From positions 3,468,832 through 3,532,831 of the forward strand of contig CM073200.1 of the NCBI GenBank assembly GCA_037042915.1: a stretch of DNA of 64,000 nucleotides, given 5' to 3'. The stretch is from Auricularia sp. M13 (taxonomy: Eukaryota > Basidiomycota > Agaricomycetes > Auriculariales > Auriculariaceae). How positions within the stretch are numbered: the stretch's first letter is position 1; the number at the start of each line of letters is the position of its first letter. Positions 20,276 to 32,209 of the stretch are shown here, piece after piece. The translations under genes and the position numbers were made by a program. Under the pieces are notes generated by a model. The model ran no database searches. It had not been told where the DNA came from and saw only the letters and a list, made by a program, of their open reading frames with translations.

Positions 20276-21870
20276 TTAACTATGTAAAAGCTTGGAGATC
20301 GTTTCGGCAAGTGGTGTGGTCGGGCCTTTGAGCGTGGCATCGAGGAACCAGGGCTTGCCCATGTAGTTACGGATGCTGTCATGCACGCGCGTTAAGCACG
20401 TGCGACTCGTAGAAGAGGTGTACACACCCGTCTGGAAGCAGAACGACGACATTCTTGCCTTCAACGTCGCCAAAGCGTTTCCAGCCGTCTTCGCTCTTCA
20501 GGTATCGCAGCGCGCCGGCTAATGCGGTTCCACTGGAGCCGCCGACAAGTAATCCTTCTGTGCGCATCAGACGGTGAGCGGCGGCGAAGGCTTCCTTGTC
20601 GTCCGTCTTGATCCAGAGGTCGACATGAGGGCTTTCACGGTCAAGCACTTCTGGGACGAAGTCGTATCTACGCGTCCAGATTGTAAGTTGAGGTAACGTA
20701 CTCCTACGGAGCGCAGTGCTGTGCTCACCCAATACCCTCGACAACGTACTGCCCCCCGCGGCCATCGTCATTCAGACTATCCGGGATCGCAAGAATGCTT
20801 CCTTTCTGTGCCAGTTTAGCCACTGACATTTCGGAGAGCGGTCGCACGCACAGGATCGACGGCGACGACTACGCAATCGCTGTTGTGCGCGCCTTTGAGG
20901 CAGCGCGAGACGCCGGTGATGGTGCCGCCCGTGCCCGCACCCGCAACGAACGCGTCGACCTTGCGCGAAGAGCCATCGAGCGTCTGGACGGCCGCAACGA
21001 TCTCGGGGCCGGTACCGTGCTCGTGGGCAAGCGGGTTGTGAGGATTACTGTACTAGTCAGGAACCACACGGTATTCAATGCTTTCGTGTCCTGATGCGGC
21101 GCAGACGTTGGATGACTGACCTGGTCGAGAATGACGGCGTGCGGGATGTTGCGCTGCAGCTTCTTGGCTACGCCTGCGAGATGCCGGCGTTGACGTGTGC
21201 GGCAGCAGCGTAGGTGATGCGGTTGAACGCACCGATGTGACTTTCCTCGGAGTCCCAGGATGCGGCTGTGGGTGTGCGGACGACCTCTGCGCCGAGAGCG
21301 CGGAGCGTTGCCTCTTTCTCGAGCGACATCTTCGCGAGCGATTAAACGGTAATATTTCGACATTTACGCTCGCTGGTGCCCACCTTGTCGGGCAAGGTGA
21401 TGATAACGGAGTATCCCTGCGCGCGTAGATGAGCGGATATGTCGTCAGCGGAACAAGATAGCACGCCAACCTTGATAGCGCCAGCAAGCGCGAGGCCGAT
21501 GCCTGCAGGCCGTGTAAGTGAGCTGGCGCACGGGTTCGCGGGGACGCGTGCAGACCGGTGTTGCCGCTTGTGGGCTCGATGATGACGCTCTTGCCGGGCA
21601 CGAGCACGCCGTCCTTCTCGGCGGCCTCGACCATCCGTTTCGCAATTCTGTCCTTGACCGACCCGCCTGCGCTGAAGAACTCGACCTTGGCCACTGTGCG
21701 GGCGCGGTTTGAGCACGCCAGTGACGACGACGGCCTCGCAATGCACTGAACGCACGGAGATTGCAGCGCAGGCCCTCTTCCTGCGCGATCTTGCCGAGGC
21801 GAATGACGGGCGTGTTGCCGACCGCCTCGAGCGCGTTGTTGAGGACAGCGGGGGCGATAATGGGAGGCAT
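20276..21870 (-). CDS. PLP-dependent cystathionine beta-synthase / cysteine synthase, catalytic domain only
   Basis: Ten exons on the minus strand (21756-21870, 21556-21693, 21471-21502, 21384-21416, 21233-21329, 21121-21173, 20852-21052, 20729-20805, 20428-20667, 20276-20375) close as 361 aa with every intron GT-AG. The start [20 protein letters not shown] is followed by [20 protein letters not shown], in which the Lys of SVKDR carries pyridoxal phosphate, then [33 protein letters not shown] is the phosphate-binding loop and [17 protein letters not shown] lies near the end. The [12 protein letters not shown] form is closer to cystathionine beta-synthase than to bacterial-type cysteine synthase. 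There is no N-terminal haem region and no C-terminal CBS (Bateman) pair. An in-frame ATG at 21930 could add 20 residues. Confidence 0.88.
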
Positions 21871-22669
21871 TGCGGGCGTTGGGGACGGCAACGAGATCCG
21901 GAGGGCTAAGTAAATCTTTGCAGAAATCATCTCCGATTTTATATTTTATCTGAGGTCCGGTGGCAGTGTCGGCCGTCTATCTGCACGTGACGCCTCGAAC
22001 GCAAGTCCATGTCGAAGGATCTGCCTCCTGCAATAATGATCCTAATACTCATGCCTGGTCTTCACTCTCCAAACGTTACATATGCAAATACTTGCAGTGC
22101 TTTCCCGCGCGTTGGCCTTCTCTGCCAACCGTCGCTGCTGCCGACGCTGCAATGCAGCTACAGTACAATGAGTACATGCAACTTCCAGAGTAGGCGCAAT
22201 TGCGATGCTTGCGCACACTGACCGGCGTGGCTGCTTATACGAATCGACAAATGTAGGCCCCTAGCTGACTGTACGTGACCTGGGTCTGATACGATTCTCG
22301 CTGCCATCGCCGCCTACCGCTCAGAAAATCAACGACCAAGAGCGGACATAGGCTATTCGATTATACGATTCGAAGCGTTCCTGACTGATTTTCAAATGCG
22401 GGCCTGGCAATCTGGGGAAACTCAAAGTTGTATTGTCGACGAGACCACTGGCAGGCCATGTTGAACGGTGCGTTCAGAACCTGGCGAACGGTCGAATGGA
22501 GTTGAACAAGCACGACAGGTCTCGTCTGCCGCAGGCCGCGAAGCCCCTGCCCATGCCAGCTCCTTTGTCAGAACATGTCAGCAGACAGGGCACTCATCAC
22601 GTGTGCAAATTGCCTGCGCCCCCGAGACTATAAGTCCGCGTCCTATGACTGCATGGCTGTTCGACAGAG
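21871..22669. other. Intergenic region upstream of tannase copy 1
   Basis: Divergent promoter region between the synthase gene and the tannase array. Its right half shares patches with the region upstream of tannase copy 2 (agagcggacataggctatt here, atggcggacataggctatt there), showing that the array duplicated together with its upstream DNA. Confidence 0.6.
22598..22634 (+). promoter_or_regulatory. Shared CACGTG-TATA block of tannase copy 1
   Basis: CACGTG at 22598-22603 is followed by tgcaaattgcctgcg and a TATA-like tataagtccgcg at 22629, 72 bp upstream of the start codon counted from CACGTG. The same arrangement lies before copies 2 (25374 and 25403), 3 (27662 and 27688) and 4 (30436 and about 30454). 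CACGTG is the classic binding site of basic helix-loop-helix regulators. Binding here is inferred. Confidence 0.65.
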
Positions 22670-24389
22670 ATGTTCCTCCCACCTCCAGCTCGCTTGCTTT
22701 GGCTGGGACTACTCGCTCCGGCGCTCGCCCTGACTTCTTCTGAGCGTTGCAGCCAGCTCGCGCGGACGTCGATCAAGAACGTACACTCCTTGAAGACAAC
22801 CTATCTGCGCGCAAACGAGAGCTACAGGATTCCTGCGTCATGTGGAATGGGCCTGGGTACCGACCTGCTCGCGCAGACTAGCGTCAACGTCTGCGTCGTT
22901 AACATCGTCTATAACACTTCGAGGACCAGCGCGACGCGCATCGAGGCCTGGCTTCCCGACGCGGACGCGTGGTACGGTCGTATCCTCGGCACCGGGGGCG
23001 GTGGTTTCGGCGGGTGTACGGGACCGCGTATTAAACGTTCTGTGCGACTTTCTCTGACTGTTCTCGTAGGTGTGGACTACTACGACCTCAAGTACGGATC
23101 CTCGTTCCATTTTGCCACATTCGGGCACGACGGCGGACACGATGGCGAATCTGGCGCTGCCTTCGCCTCAGAAGAGAAACTGGTCGACTGGGCCTACCGC
23201 AGCCTCCATATCGCTACTCTCACCTCTAAGCTGCTCGTCAAAGCGTACTACGGCCGCCCTCACGATAAATCATACTATATCGGATGCTCCACCGGCGGCC
23301 GGCAGGGCTTCCGCAGCGTACAAGACTTCCCTGAGGACTTCGACGGCGTTCTCGCAGGAGCGCCCGCCGTCAACGAAATCCACCTTCTCGGCGCCGGCGG
23401 CATATACAGCATCGCGGCGCAGAAACTCGACAAGGCAGCCTGGGATCTCGTCAACAAAGAGATTCTCAGGCAGTGCGATGGACTGGACGGTGTACACGAC
23501 GGCATCATCGACGACCCTGACGCTTGCGACTTCTTCCCCGAAGCTCTGCTCTGCACTGGTCAGAAGGGCCCCGACTGTCTATCCGTGGAGCAGGTCGACG
23601 CAATCCGCACGATCCACTCGCCAGTCCACGGACGAAACGGCGAGCAGCTCTCTGCTCGCTTGGATCCCGGTGCCGAGGGCGATGCGACATTGTTCCCCAT
23701 CCTCTTTGGCCAGCCATTCCTGCAATGGACATTGGTGAGTGTATGCGCATAATTCGCTTCTGCGTTCTCACCTCGTTGTAGGAGTGGTTCCGATATGTCG
23801 TCTACAAAAATAGCAAGTGGACTCCCAGCCCCAACTTCGGCCTCAAAGAGATATACGACGCTGAGAAGCGCGAGAAACAAGTCCCCGTCAGCTCGTGGAA
23901 CCCGAATCTGAGTGCATTCAAAAAGCGTGGCGGCAAACTGCTCTCGTACCACGGGACTCGTGACCTCGTGCGGCTCTCCCGCCTTCCGCGATTTCGTTTG
24001 CCCGCTAACAAGGCTACCAGCTCATCCCTCGCGGCAACTCCCTGCTGTACTATCAGCTCGTGTCTCGCGCTCTCGCGCTCCCTCCCGCGAAGCTGGACGA
24101 TTTCTACCGGCTTTTCATCGTCCCTGGTATGAACCATTGCTACCTCGGTCCTGGCGCATGGATGTTTGGCCAGATCGGGTTTGCCACCTGGGCCAATTCT
24201 TCCGACTCCAACGCGTTGCTCGCACTCGTCGACTGGGTTGAGAGTGGCAAAGCGCCCGAGACGCTGCGTGGCGCCGCACTCGACGCTACTGGCACGACAA
24301 TCTCGGGCACCAGGCTTCACTGCAAGTACCCGGCGAGGAGCGTATGGAAGCCCGAGGCGCACGATTGGCTCTGCGTTGACGCTCCCTAA
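22670..24389 (+). CDS. Secreted tannase / feruloyl esterase family protein, copy 1
   Basis: Four exons (22670-23015, 23070-23734, 23782-23967, 24021-24389) give 521 aa. The first 20 or so residues (FLPPPARLLWLGLLAPALAL) look like a signal peptide. The catalytic centre matches the tannase/feruloyl esterase family (PF07519): the nucleophile Ser in YYIGCSTGGRQGFRS, the acid Asp in GKLLSYHGTRD and the His in PGMNHC. The Cys next to Ser and the Cys after His form the family's linking disulphide. DPDACDF lies in the calcium-binding lid region. The enzyme should hydrolyse ester bonds of gallate, ferulate or related aromatic acids outside the cell. Substrate choice cannot be read from sequence alone. 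It is first of four + strand paralogues. Confidence 0.9.
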
Positions 24390-25446
24390 ACCGTATCTTT
24401 AACTAATCCGCCATTCCTTGACCCCGTAATTACTTACTAGTAATCTCAGATAATTTGGGGGCCGTTCATTAGCAGCAGTGCACGATGATCACTAGACCTC
24501 GACTTGCTTGGACTCATCGACAAGACAACAGATCTAGATGTAGACGTTATTACACGGACACGCGGTGAACTTGAAGGAGGAACGTTCAGAGTGCTTATTA
24601 TCGACGAGAGCGTATGTGCCCTCGGACGTCTGTCGTCCGGAAATGTATACGATGCTTCAACTGTAATAGCGTGGCTGCGGGATGATACTTGTTTGCCGAT
24701 GACCATGACCTCTGTCTCCGTCACCTCGACCTCCGCCGTACCTGTTACACCGTGACCTGCGCCTCCAGCATCTCCGCCACGAGTACATACCGTGATATTT
24801 CGCATACATTGCCTTAGGTATCCGGACTCCGTGACCTCGGAGGAATTGGACTGCCTGGCCGTTCATAACAGTACCTACAGTATCCAAACTGCGCACTTGC
24901 AGATATTGTCTTTGCTTTGCGCTTCCTCTGTTACCGCCGTTATAACCAGCATGCCAGGAACTTGCCAGGAACCCCTCCAGAGCAGGCGCAATTGCAGTGC
25001 TCGAGCTACCGAAACGAATAGGCGAGCTCTACGAGCAGCCTGATGACCACAGCCATCGCTTAGTGCTCAGAATTTGCCCGACCAATGGCGGACATAGGCT
25101 ATTTGCTTATACGATACGAGGGCGCGTACGAGGCGTCGTTCCTGATTGATTTTCTGAATGCGGAGCGGCGATCTGTGGGGCCCGAGACGAGAGCAAGTGC
25201 GGAACGTTCGAACGAACATTGAACGTTGAGCGGTGCGTCCAGGACGTGGTGAACGGCTGCCGAAATATTTAGTAGAGATTCAACAGGTCATCTGCGCAGT
25301 ACCTCAGGCCGCGAAGCCTGTTCCCGCGGCTGCACCTCCTTTGTCAAGCGATGTCAGCAGGCAAGGCACTCGTCACGTGTGCACATTGGCTGCGCCTGTA
25401 AGTATAAGTCCGCGTCCTGTGACTGCCATGGCGTGCGCCAGCAGAG
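24390..25446. other. Intergenic region between tannase copies 1 and 2
   Basis: No credible gene. The right half is a diverged duplicate of the DNA upstream of copy 1, including ggcggacataggctattt near 25086 and a gattgattttctgaatgcgg patch. The CACGTG at 25374-25379 and tataag at 25403 belong to the promoter of copy 2. Confidence 0.55.
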
Positions 25447-27179
25447 ATGTTCCCCCCAACTCCAATCCGCCTACTGTCGCTGGGACTGCTCGCTCCAGCG
25501 CTCGCCCAGGGTTCTCCTGAGCTTTGCACCCAGCTTGCACAGACGTCGATCGCGAATGTGCAGTCCATAAAGACGACGTACCTTCGCGCGAACGAGAGCT
25601 ATAGGGTTCCTGCGTCGTGCGGAATAGGCCTCGGTTCCGACCTGCGCGCACAGACTTCCGTCAATGTCTGTGTCGTTAATGTCGTCTATAAGACCTCGAA
25701 TGCCAGTGCGACACGTATCGAGACCTGGCTCCCAGACGCGGACGCCTGGTATGGTCGCATCCTCGGCACAGGGGGCGGTGGCTTCGGCGGGTGTACGTCG
25801 CTGCGTGTCGAACGTTCTGCGTAACAATACGCTCACTAGCCTCGTAGGCGTCGATTATGAGGACCTTAAGTACGGATCCTCCCTCCACTTTGCCACATTC
25901 GGCCACGACGGGGGGCACGACGGCGACTCGACCGTTGCTGTGTTCGCGCCTTCGGACGAAATCCTGATCGACTGGGCCCACCGCAGCCTCCATGTCGCCA
26001 CTCTCACCGCCAAACTGCTTGTCAAGGCTTACTACGGTCGCGCTCACGATAAATCGTACTACATCGGATGCTCAACCGGCGGTCGACAGGGCTTCCGCAG
26101 CGTGCAAGACTACCCCGACGATTTCGATGGTGTTCTTGCCGGGGCCCCCGCCGTTAACGAGATTCACTTTCTCGGTGCTGGCGGAATTTGGAGCATCGCG
26201 GCGCAGAAACTCGACAGCGCAGCCTGGGATTTCATTCGCAGCGAAATTCTCAGGCAATGCGACGGACTGGACGGCCTGCAGGACGGTATCATCGACGATC
26301 CTGACGCTTGCGATTTCTCCCCTGAAGCTCTACGCTGCGTTGGCAAGAAGCGCGCTGATTGTCTGTCCCAGGAGCAGATCGACGCAGTCCACACGATCTA
26401 CTCGCCGGTTCGCGGACAGAACGGAGAGGTTCTAGCTGCTCGCTTGGATCCTGGTGCCGAGGGCGACACGAGCTTGTTTTCTGTTCTCTTCGGCCTGCCT
26501 TTCACGCTGCCGACGCTGGTAAGCAGATGCATATCATTGATTCTTTCAAATGTCCCACCCTCGTTGCAGGAGTGGTGGCAATATATCGTCTACAGAAACA
26601 TTCTCTGGCTGCCTAGCCATGATTTTGGCCTCAAAGAGATAGCTGATGCTGACAAGCGCGACGAACAAATTCGCGTGGCCTCATTCAACCCGAATATAAC
26701 CGCGTTCCAGAAGCGCGGTGGCAAGTTGCTCTCGTACCACGGGACTCGTGACATGGTGAGCCTCTCTCAACCCTTCGCGATCCCTTAAACACACCAACTC
26801 TTTCCATTAGCTCATCCCTCGTGGCAACTCCCTGCTGTACTATCAACTCGTATCGCGCACGCTCTCCCTCCCTTCCGCGAAGCTAGACGATTTTTACCGC
26901 CTCTTCGTCATACCTGGCATGAACCACTGCTACAACGGCCCTGGCGCATGGTTGTTTGGCCAACTCGGCTTTGCCAACTGGGCCAATTCTTCGGACTCCA
27001 ACGCATTGCTTGCGCTTGTCGATTGGGTCGAGCATGGCAAGGCGCCCAAGACGCTGCGTGGCGCCGCACTCGATGCGAACGGCACGAACATCTCTGGCAC
27101 TAGGCTGCACTGCAAGTACCCAGCAAAGAGCGTATGGAAGCCAGAGGCGCATGATTGGATCTGTGTTGACGCACCTTAA
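25447..27179 (+). CDS. Secreted tannase / feruloyl esterase family protein, copy 2
   Basis: Four exons (25447-25792, 25848-26518, 26570-26755, 26811-27179) give 523 aa, with junctions at the same codons as in copy 1 and exon lengths of 346, 671, 186 and 369 nt. The signal peptide region is RLLSLGLLAPALAQ. The catalytic motifs are intact: GCSTGGRQG, LLSYHGTRDM and PGMNHCYNGPGAW. It differs from the others by a two-residue insertion near GHDGGDSTVAVFAPSD-like sequence after the first intron, and by FTLPTL in place of FLQWTL before intron 2. All introns are GT-AG. It is likely an active extracellular esterase of the same class, with substrate unknown. Confidence 0.9.
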
Positions 27180-27722
27180 ACGCTATCTCTAGCTAATCGG
27201 GCATTCCAATGTCCTGTTATGTAACTACTTGGTAGAAGTCTTATCTAACGCATGGACTCTTCGACGAAGATTATAATAATGGGCATACACGAAACGACCT
27301 GCGATGCGCACACCGAATAGAATTTCAGCATGGCCTCCCAACCGTGGCAATAGTACTCAGGGTCTGCGGCATTTCCAATTCCGTCAGACATGCTGCATCT
27401 GTGTCAATGGGTTGGTGTCCTTTGAGACCATCGTTTGCGCGATTCGTCGACGGCGTCAGCGAGCATTTGACAGCAAGTTGACAGATGGCGGGCGCGGCGG
27501 CACCGGACAATTTGCCGCTGATGCCCGTTCGCTTAGAACATTATTATCACAAGTATTGTACTACTTATAATACCTACCGGTCTTGACGGAACATTATTAT
27601 CACAAGTACTCTGTCCGTGTAGATCAAGCCTTATACGGCTCCGTGACCCACGGATTCTCATCACGTGCACAGATTGACTGCGCCACATATAACTCCGCGT
27701 CGTGCTTGGATTTTCGGCAGAG
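27180..27722. other. Intergenic region between tannase copies 2 and 3, with a short repeated motif
   Basis: The 19-nt motif aacattattatcacaagta occurs twice, at 27537-27555 and 27590-27608, and a close version is at 30380-30397 upstream of copy 4. CACGTG at 27662-27667 and a tata sequence at 27688 precede copy 3. No gene was seen. Confidence 0.65.
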
Positions 27723-29432
27723 ATGTTCCACCTAACGCCAATCCGCCTACTGTCGCTGGGACTGCTCGCTCCAGCGCTCGCCCTAAGTTCTCCTGAACTT
27801 TGCGCCCAGCTTGCGCAGACGTCGATCACGAATGTGCATTCCATCACGACGACATACCTTCGCGCGAACGAGAGCTACAGGATTCCTGCTTCATGCGGAA
27901 TGGGGCTTGGTACCGACCTGCGCGCACAGACCTTCGTCAACGTCTGCGTCGTTAATACGATCTATAATACCTCAAAAAGCAGCGCGACGCGTATCGAGAC
28001 CTGGCTCCCCGACGCGGACGCGTGGTATGGGCGCATCCTCGGAACGGGCGACGGTGGTTTTGGCGGGTGTACGTCTCAATAGTCATACATGTGCGGCATT
28101 TGCTGACTAGCCTCGAAGGCGTCGATTATGATAACCTCAGATACGGGCCGCCGCTCCATTTTGCTACATTTGGGCACGACGGCGGGCACGACGGTGAATC
28201 TGGTTCTGTATTCGCGTCGGACGAGGTCCTGATCGACTGGGCACACCGCGGCCTTCACGTTGCCTCTCTCACCTCCAAACTCCTCGTCAAGGCGTATTAC
28301 GGTCGCGCTCACGACAAATCGTACTACATTGGATGCTCCACCGGCGGTCGACAGGGCTTCCGCGCCGTGCAGGACTACCCCGACGACTTCGACGGCGTCC
28401 TCGCCGGCGCGCCCTCCGTTAACTCGGTCCACCTCCTCGGCGCTGGTGGTATTTTCAACATTGCGGCGCGAGTACTCGACAAGCCTGCCATCGATCTCAT
28501 CACCAGCGAGATTCTCAGGCAATGCGACGGACTGGACGGTCTGCAGGACGGCATCATCGACGACCCTGACGCTTGCAACTTCTCGCCTGAAGTGCTGCGC
28601 TGCATTGGAGGGCAAACTTCTGGCTGTCTGTCCCAGGAGCAGATCGACGCGGTCCACACGCTCCACACGCCGGTCTACGGGTCCAACGGTGAGAAACTTG
28701 CTCCTCGCTTCGACCCTGGTGCCGAGGGCGACACGAGCCTGTTTCCTGTCGTTTTTGGTCAGCCTTTCCTGCAATGGGCGCTGGTGAGAATACGCACATT
28801 GTCTACGCAAATATCTCACCTTGGTGCAGGAGTGGTGGCAATATGTCGTCTACAAAAACAGCACCTGGCAGCCCAGTCCTGACTTTGGCTTGAAAGAGAT
28901 CGCCGATGCTGATAGGCGTGATGCACAGCTGCCCGTCGCTTCCTACAACCCGAATATTACTGCGTTCCAACAGCGCGGTGGCAAATTGCTCTCGTACCAT
29001 GGCACTCGCGACATCGTGAGACCCCTTACTCCTTCGCGACCCCATACTAAAACTTCATGACAGCTTGTCCCTCACGGAAATTCCCTGGCGTACTATGAAC
29101 TCGTGCCGCGCACACTCTCCCTCCCTTCCACGAAGCTGGACGAGTTCTACCGTCTTTTCCTCATACCCGGTATGAACCACTGCGCTCTCGGCCCTGGCGC
29201 ATGGGTGTTTGGTCAGATCGGCTTCGCTAATTGGTCCAACTCTTCCGACGCCCACGCGTTGCTTGCCCTTGTCGATTGGGTTGAGAGTGGTAAAGGGCCC
29301 GAGACGCTGCGTGGCGCCGCACTCGACGCGACTGGCACGGCGATCACTTACACGAGACTCCACTGCAAGTATCCCGCGAAGAGCATATGGCGGCCAGAGG
29401 CGCAGGATTGGTTCTGCGTTGACACTCCCTAA
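27723..29432 (+). CDS. Secreted tannase / feruloyl esterase family protein, copy 3
   Basis: Four exons (27723-28068, 28119-28783, 28830-29015, 29064-29432) give 521 aa. Exon lengths (346, 665, 186, 369) equal those of copy 1. The signal peptide region RLLSLGLLAPALAL is nearly the same as in copy 2, so copies 2 and 3 seem the closest pair at the 5' end. Catalytic residues are kept in GCSTGGRQG, LLSYHGTRDI and PGMNHCALGPGAW. Charged substitutions around ASDEVLIDWAHRGLHVASL and the lid (PEVLRCIGGQTSGC) suggest some change in substrate pocket. Introns are GT-AG. The gene lies 543 bp after copy 2 and ends 1.06 kb before copy 4. Confidence 0.9.
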
Positions 29433-30490
29433 ATCATACCTCTTGCTAATTTGTCATTCCCTACCGCATCTCACCTGCCACTCTTTGTCCCGCTATTTAC
29501 TCACTAGTAATCCCAGATATTCCTTAGCCGAACAAACGGAGTACTTCAGATAATGAAGCGTGCGTTTATAGACAAGACAAGTGTATAAGTAGCAAAGGAC
29601 TCAATCCAGACAGAGTGCGCCAATTCACTGCAGATTCAAGCCGGGATGAGTGCCCTCTACAAGACGCGAGCTCGATGATCCTACACGCTGGGAGAGTGCA
29701 TGACTCCCTCCTCGAGCAGGACAAACGGACAGATGATTAGTGGTCATTCTGTAGTGCCATCTGAAGATAACGGAGAGCTGCTGGAGATTGCGACGGCAAC
29801 GCAGACGTGAAGCACTGGCACGCGGCGCCCGATATTCCCGCTCAGTCCAAGCTGCTCAAGCGAGAGTAAGTACGCAGGGCAGTGGCCTGCGCTTATGTCA
29901 CCCCGCGCGCGAGTCTCGCAGAAGCAGCGTGTCCAGGACCGTAACTCTGAGTTACGCGTGCCGAGGGCGCCCAAAAGCTCGCGGTGGCCTTGAATGCCGT
30001 TTCAGCCAGCGCGTACTCAGCCACGATCGCCTGCAAATTGAGCCCACTGCCCAGGGCGCCCGTGATGAGCATGTTGATTAATATTCTGACGACCGATAGA
30101 CGAGGCTACGCGCGTTCAGACCGCTCGGAGAGGATGCTCAAAAGCTCACGGTTACCGCCGCACCGGTTACTGTGGGCGCGCTGTGCTGTAGTACGCTCCT
30201 AGGCGGCGACGAAGGCCAGACGGAGAAAGCGGCGCCAACCGCGAAGTGCCGATGTGGCGCGAACAGACGGATGTAGTCATCATCAATCGACGGAAAGAAC
30301 GAAAGCCAGCGCTGCTGCAGAGCATGAGCAGGGGCACAGTCGCCCTCTCATCAGGAGTACGCCTTCCGGCCTCGATATAACATTATTATCACGAGAATCC
30401 CGTTAGGTACCCTGGGTTCTCATCGACATCACCGTCACGTGTGCAGATTGCCTGCATAAAAGTCCGCGTCCTGTGACGCGTTCGGCAGCG
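29433..30490. other. Intergenic region between tannase copies 3 and 4
   Basis: Short frames on both strands (for example LITGALGSGLNLQAIVAEYA on the minus strand near 30070) are protein-like but isolated, and may be decayed sequence. The right end carries a copy of the aacattattatcac motif (30380) and the CACGTG (30436) and cataaaa block of copy 4. Confidence 0.5.
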
Positions 30491-32209
30491 ATGTTCCCCT
30501 CAGCTTCGACTCACCTGCTTTGGTTGGGACTGCTTGTTCCGGCGCTCGCTCTGGGTCCTTCTGAGCGCTGCACTCAGCTGGCGCGTACATCGATCAAGAA
30601 TGCGCATTCGATAAAGACACTCTATCTGCGCGCAAACGAGAGCTATAGGATTCCCGCGTCGTGCGGAACGGCCGACCTGCGCGCACAGACCAGCGTCAAC
30701 GTGTGCGTCGTCAATGTCATCTATAACACCTCGAAGACCAGCTCGACGCGGATTGAAACCTGGCTCCCTGACGCAAACGCCTGGAATGGTCGCACTCTTG
30801 GCACCGGGGGCGGCGGTTTCAATGGCTGTATGTGGTCGCATATCACGCGTTCTGTGCAGCATTCCCTGATGAGCCTCGCAGGCGTGGACTACGAGGACCT
30901 TAAGTACGGATCGTTGCTCCAATTTGCCACATTCGGACACGACGGCGGACACGACGGAGAGTCTGGTGCCGCTTTCGCGTCAGACGAGAAACTGGTCGAC
31001 TGGGCCCACCGCGGCCTTCACGTCGCGACTCTCACCTCAAAACTCCTCGTCATGGCGTACTACGGTCGCGCGCACGATAAATCGTACTATATTGGATGCT
31101 CCACGGCCGGTCGACAGGGCTTCCGCGCCGTGCAGGACTACCCCGCAGACTTCGACGGCGTCCTTGCTGGCGCGCCCGCCATTAACGAAATTCACCTCCT
31201 CGGTGCTGGTGGCATCTTCAACATAGCGGTGCATAAGTTGGACAAGACGGCCATGAGCCTTGTCACCAACGAGGTTCTCAGGCAGTGCGACGGACTGGAC
31301 GGTCTGCGCGACGGTATAATCGACGATCCTGACGCGTGCGATTTCGTGCCCGAAGTATTGCTCTGCAGCGGCAAGAAGCGCCCCGACTGTCTCTCCGTGG
31401 AACAGGTCAACGCGGTTCGCACAATCTACTCGCCAGTGTACGGGCGCAACGGCGAGAAGCTCGCTGCGCGCTTCGATCCTGGTGCCGAGGGCGACACGGA
31501 CGTGTTTCCAGTTGTCTTTGATCCACCCTTCCTGCAATGGGCACTGGTGAGCATGCATCATTTAGTTCTTTTGAATATCTCACATCGTTATAGGATTGGT
31601 GGCGATATGTTGTGTACAAGAACAGTACCTGGCAGCCCAGCCCCGATTTTGGCCTCAAAGAGATCGCTGATGCTGACAAGCGCGACAAACAAATTCCTGT
31701 CGCTACGTTCAACCCGAATATAACCGCGTTCCAGAAGAGGGGTGGCAAACTACTCTCGTATCATGGGACCCGCGACATCGTGAGCCTTCTCCCTCCTTTG
31801 TGACCCCGATAAGATACTCACGTTTTCCACCTTCCGCCAGCTCATCCCTCATGGCAACTCCCTGATGTACTATCAGCTCGTCTCCCGCACGCTCGGCCTC
31901 CCACCCTCAAAACTCGACGAGTTCTACCGTTTTTTCATCATCCCTGGAATGAACCACTGCAATCGCGGCCCCGGCGCGTGGATGTTCGGCCAGATCGGCT
32001 TCGCGTCCTGGTCAAACTCTTCCGAGTCCAACGCGTTGCTTGCCCTCGTCGATTGGGTTGAGCGCGGCAATGCACCCAAGACGCTGCGGGGAGCCGCGCT
32101 CGATGTGACGGGGACAACCATATCGGGCACGAGGCTTCACTGCAAGTACCCGGCTAGGAGTATATGGAGAGAGGAGAAAAAAGACTGGGTGTGCACCGAT
32201 GCTCCCTAG
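30491..32209 (+). CDS. Secreted tannase / feruloyl esterase family protein, copy 4
   Basis: Four exons (30491-30827, 30882-31546, 31594-31779, 31841-32209) give 518 aa. Exon 1 is 9 nt shorter than in the other copies: SCGTADLRAQ here, SCGMGLGTDLRAQ in copy 3. Intron 1 (54 nt) has no stop and keeps the frame, so an unspliced form would encode 18 extra residues. The nucleophile motif differs slightly, GCSTAGRQGF instead of GCSTGGRQGF, while the Cys-Ser pair, HGTRD and GMNHC remain. The start chosen gives a clean signal peptide (THLLWLGLLVPALAL); an ATG at 30473 is in frame but upstream of the family start. Extracellular esterase activity is likely. Confidence 0.88.

Noticed and set aside
29744-30202. 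Possible extra gene between esterase copies 3 and 4
   Set aside because: Short frames on both strands with no start context, splice partners or known motif; kept only as possible decayed sequence.
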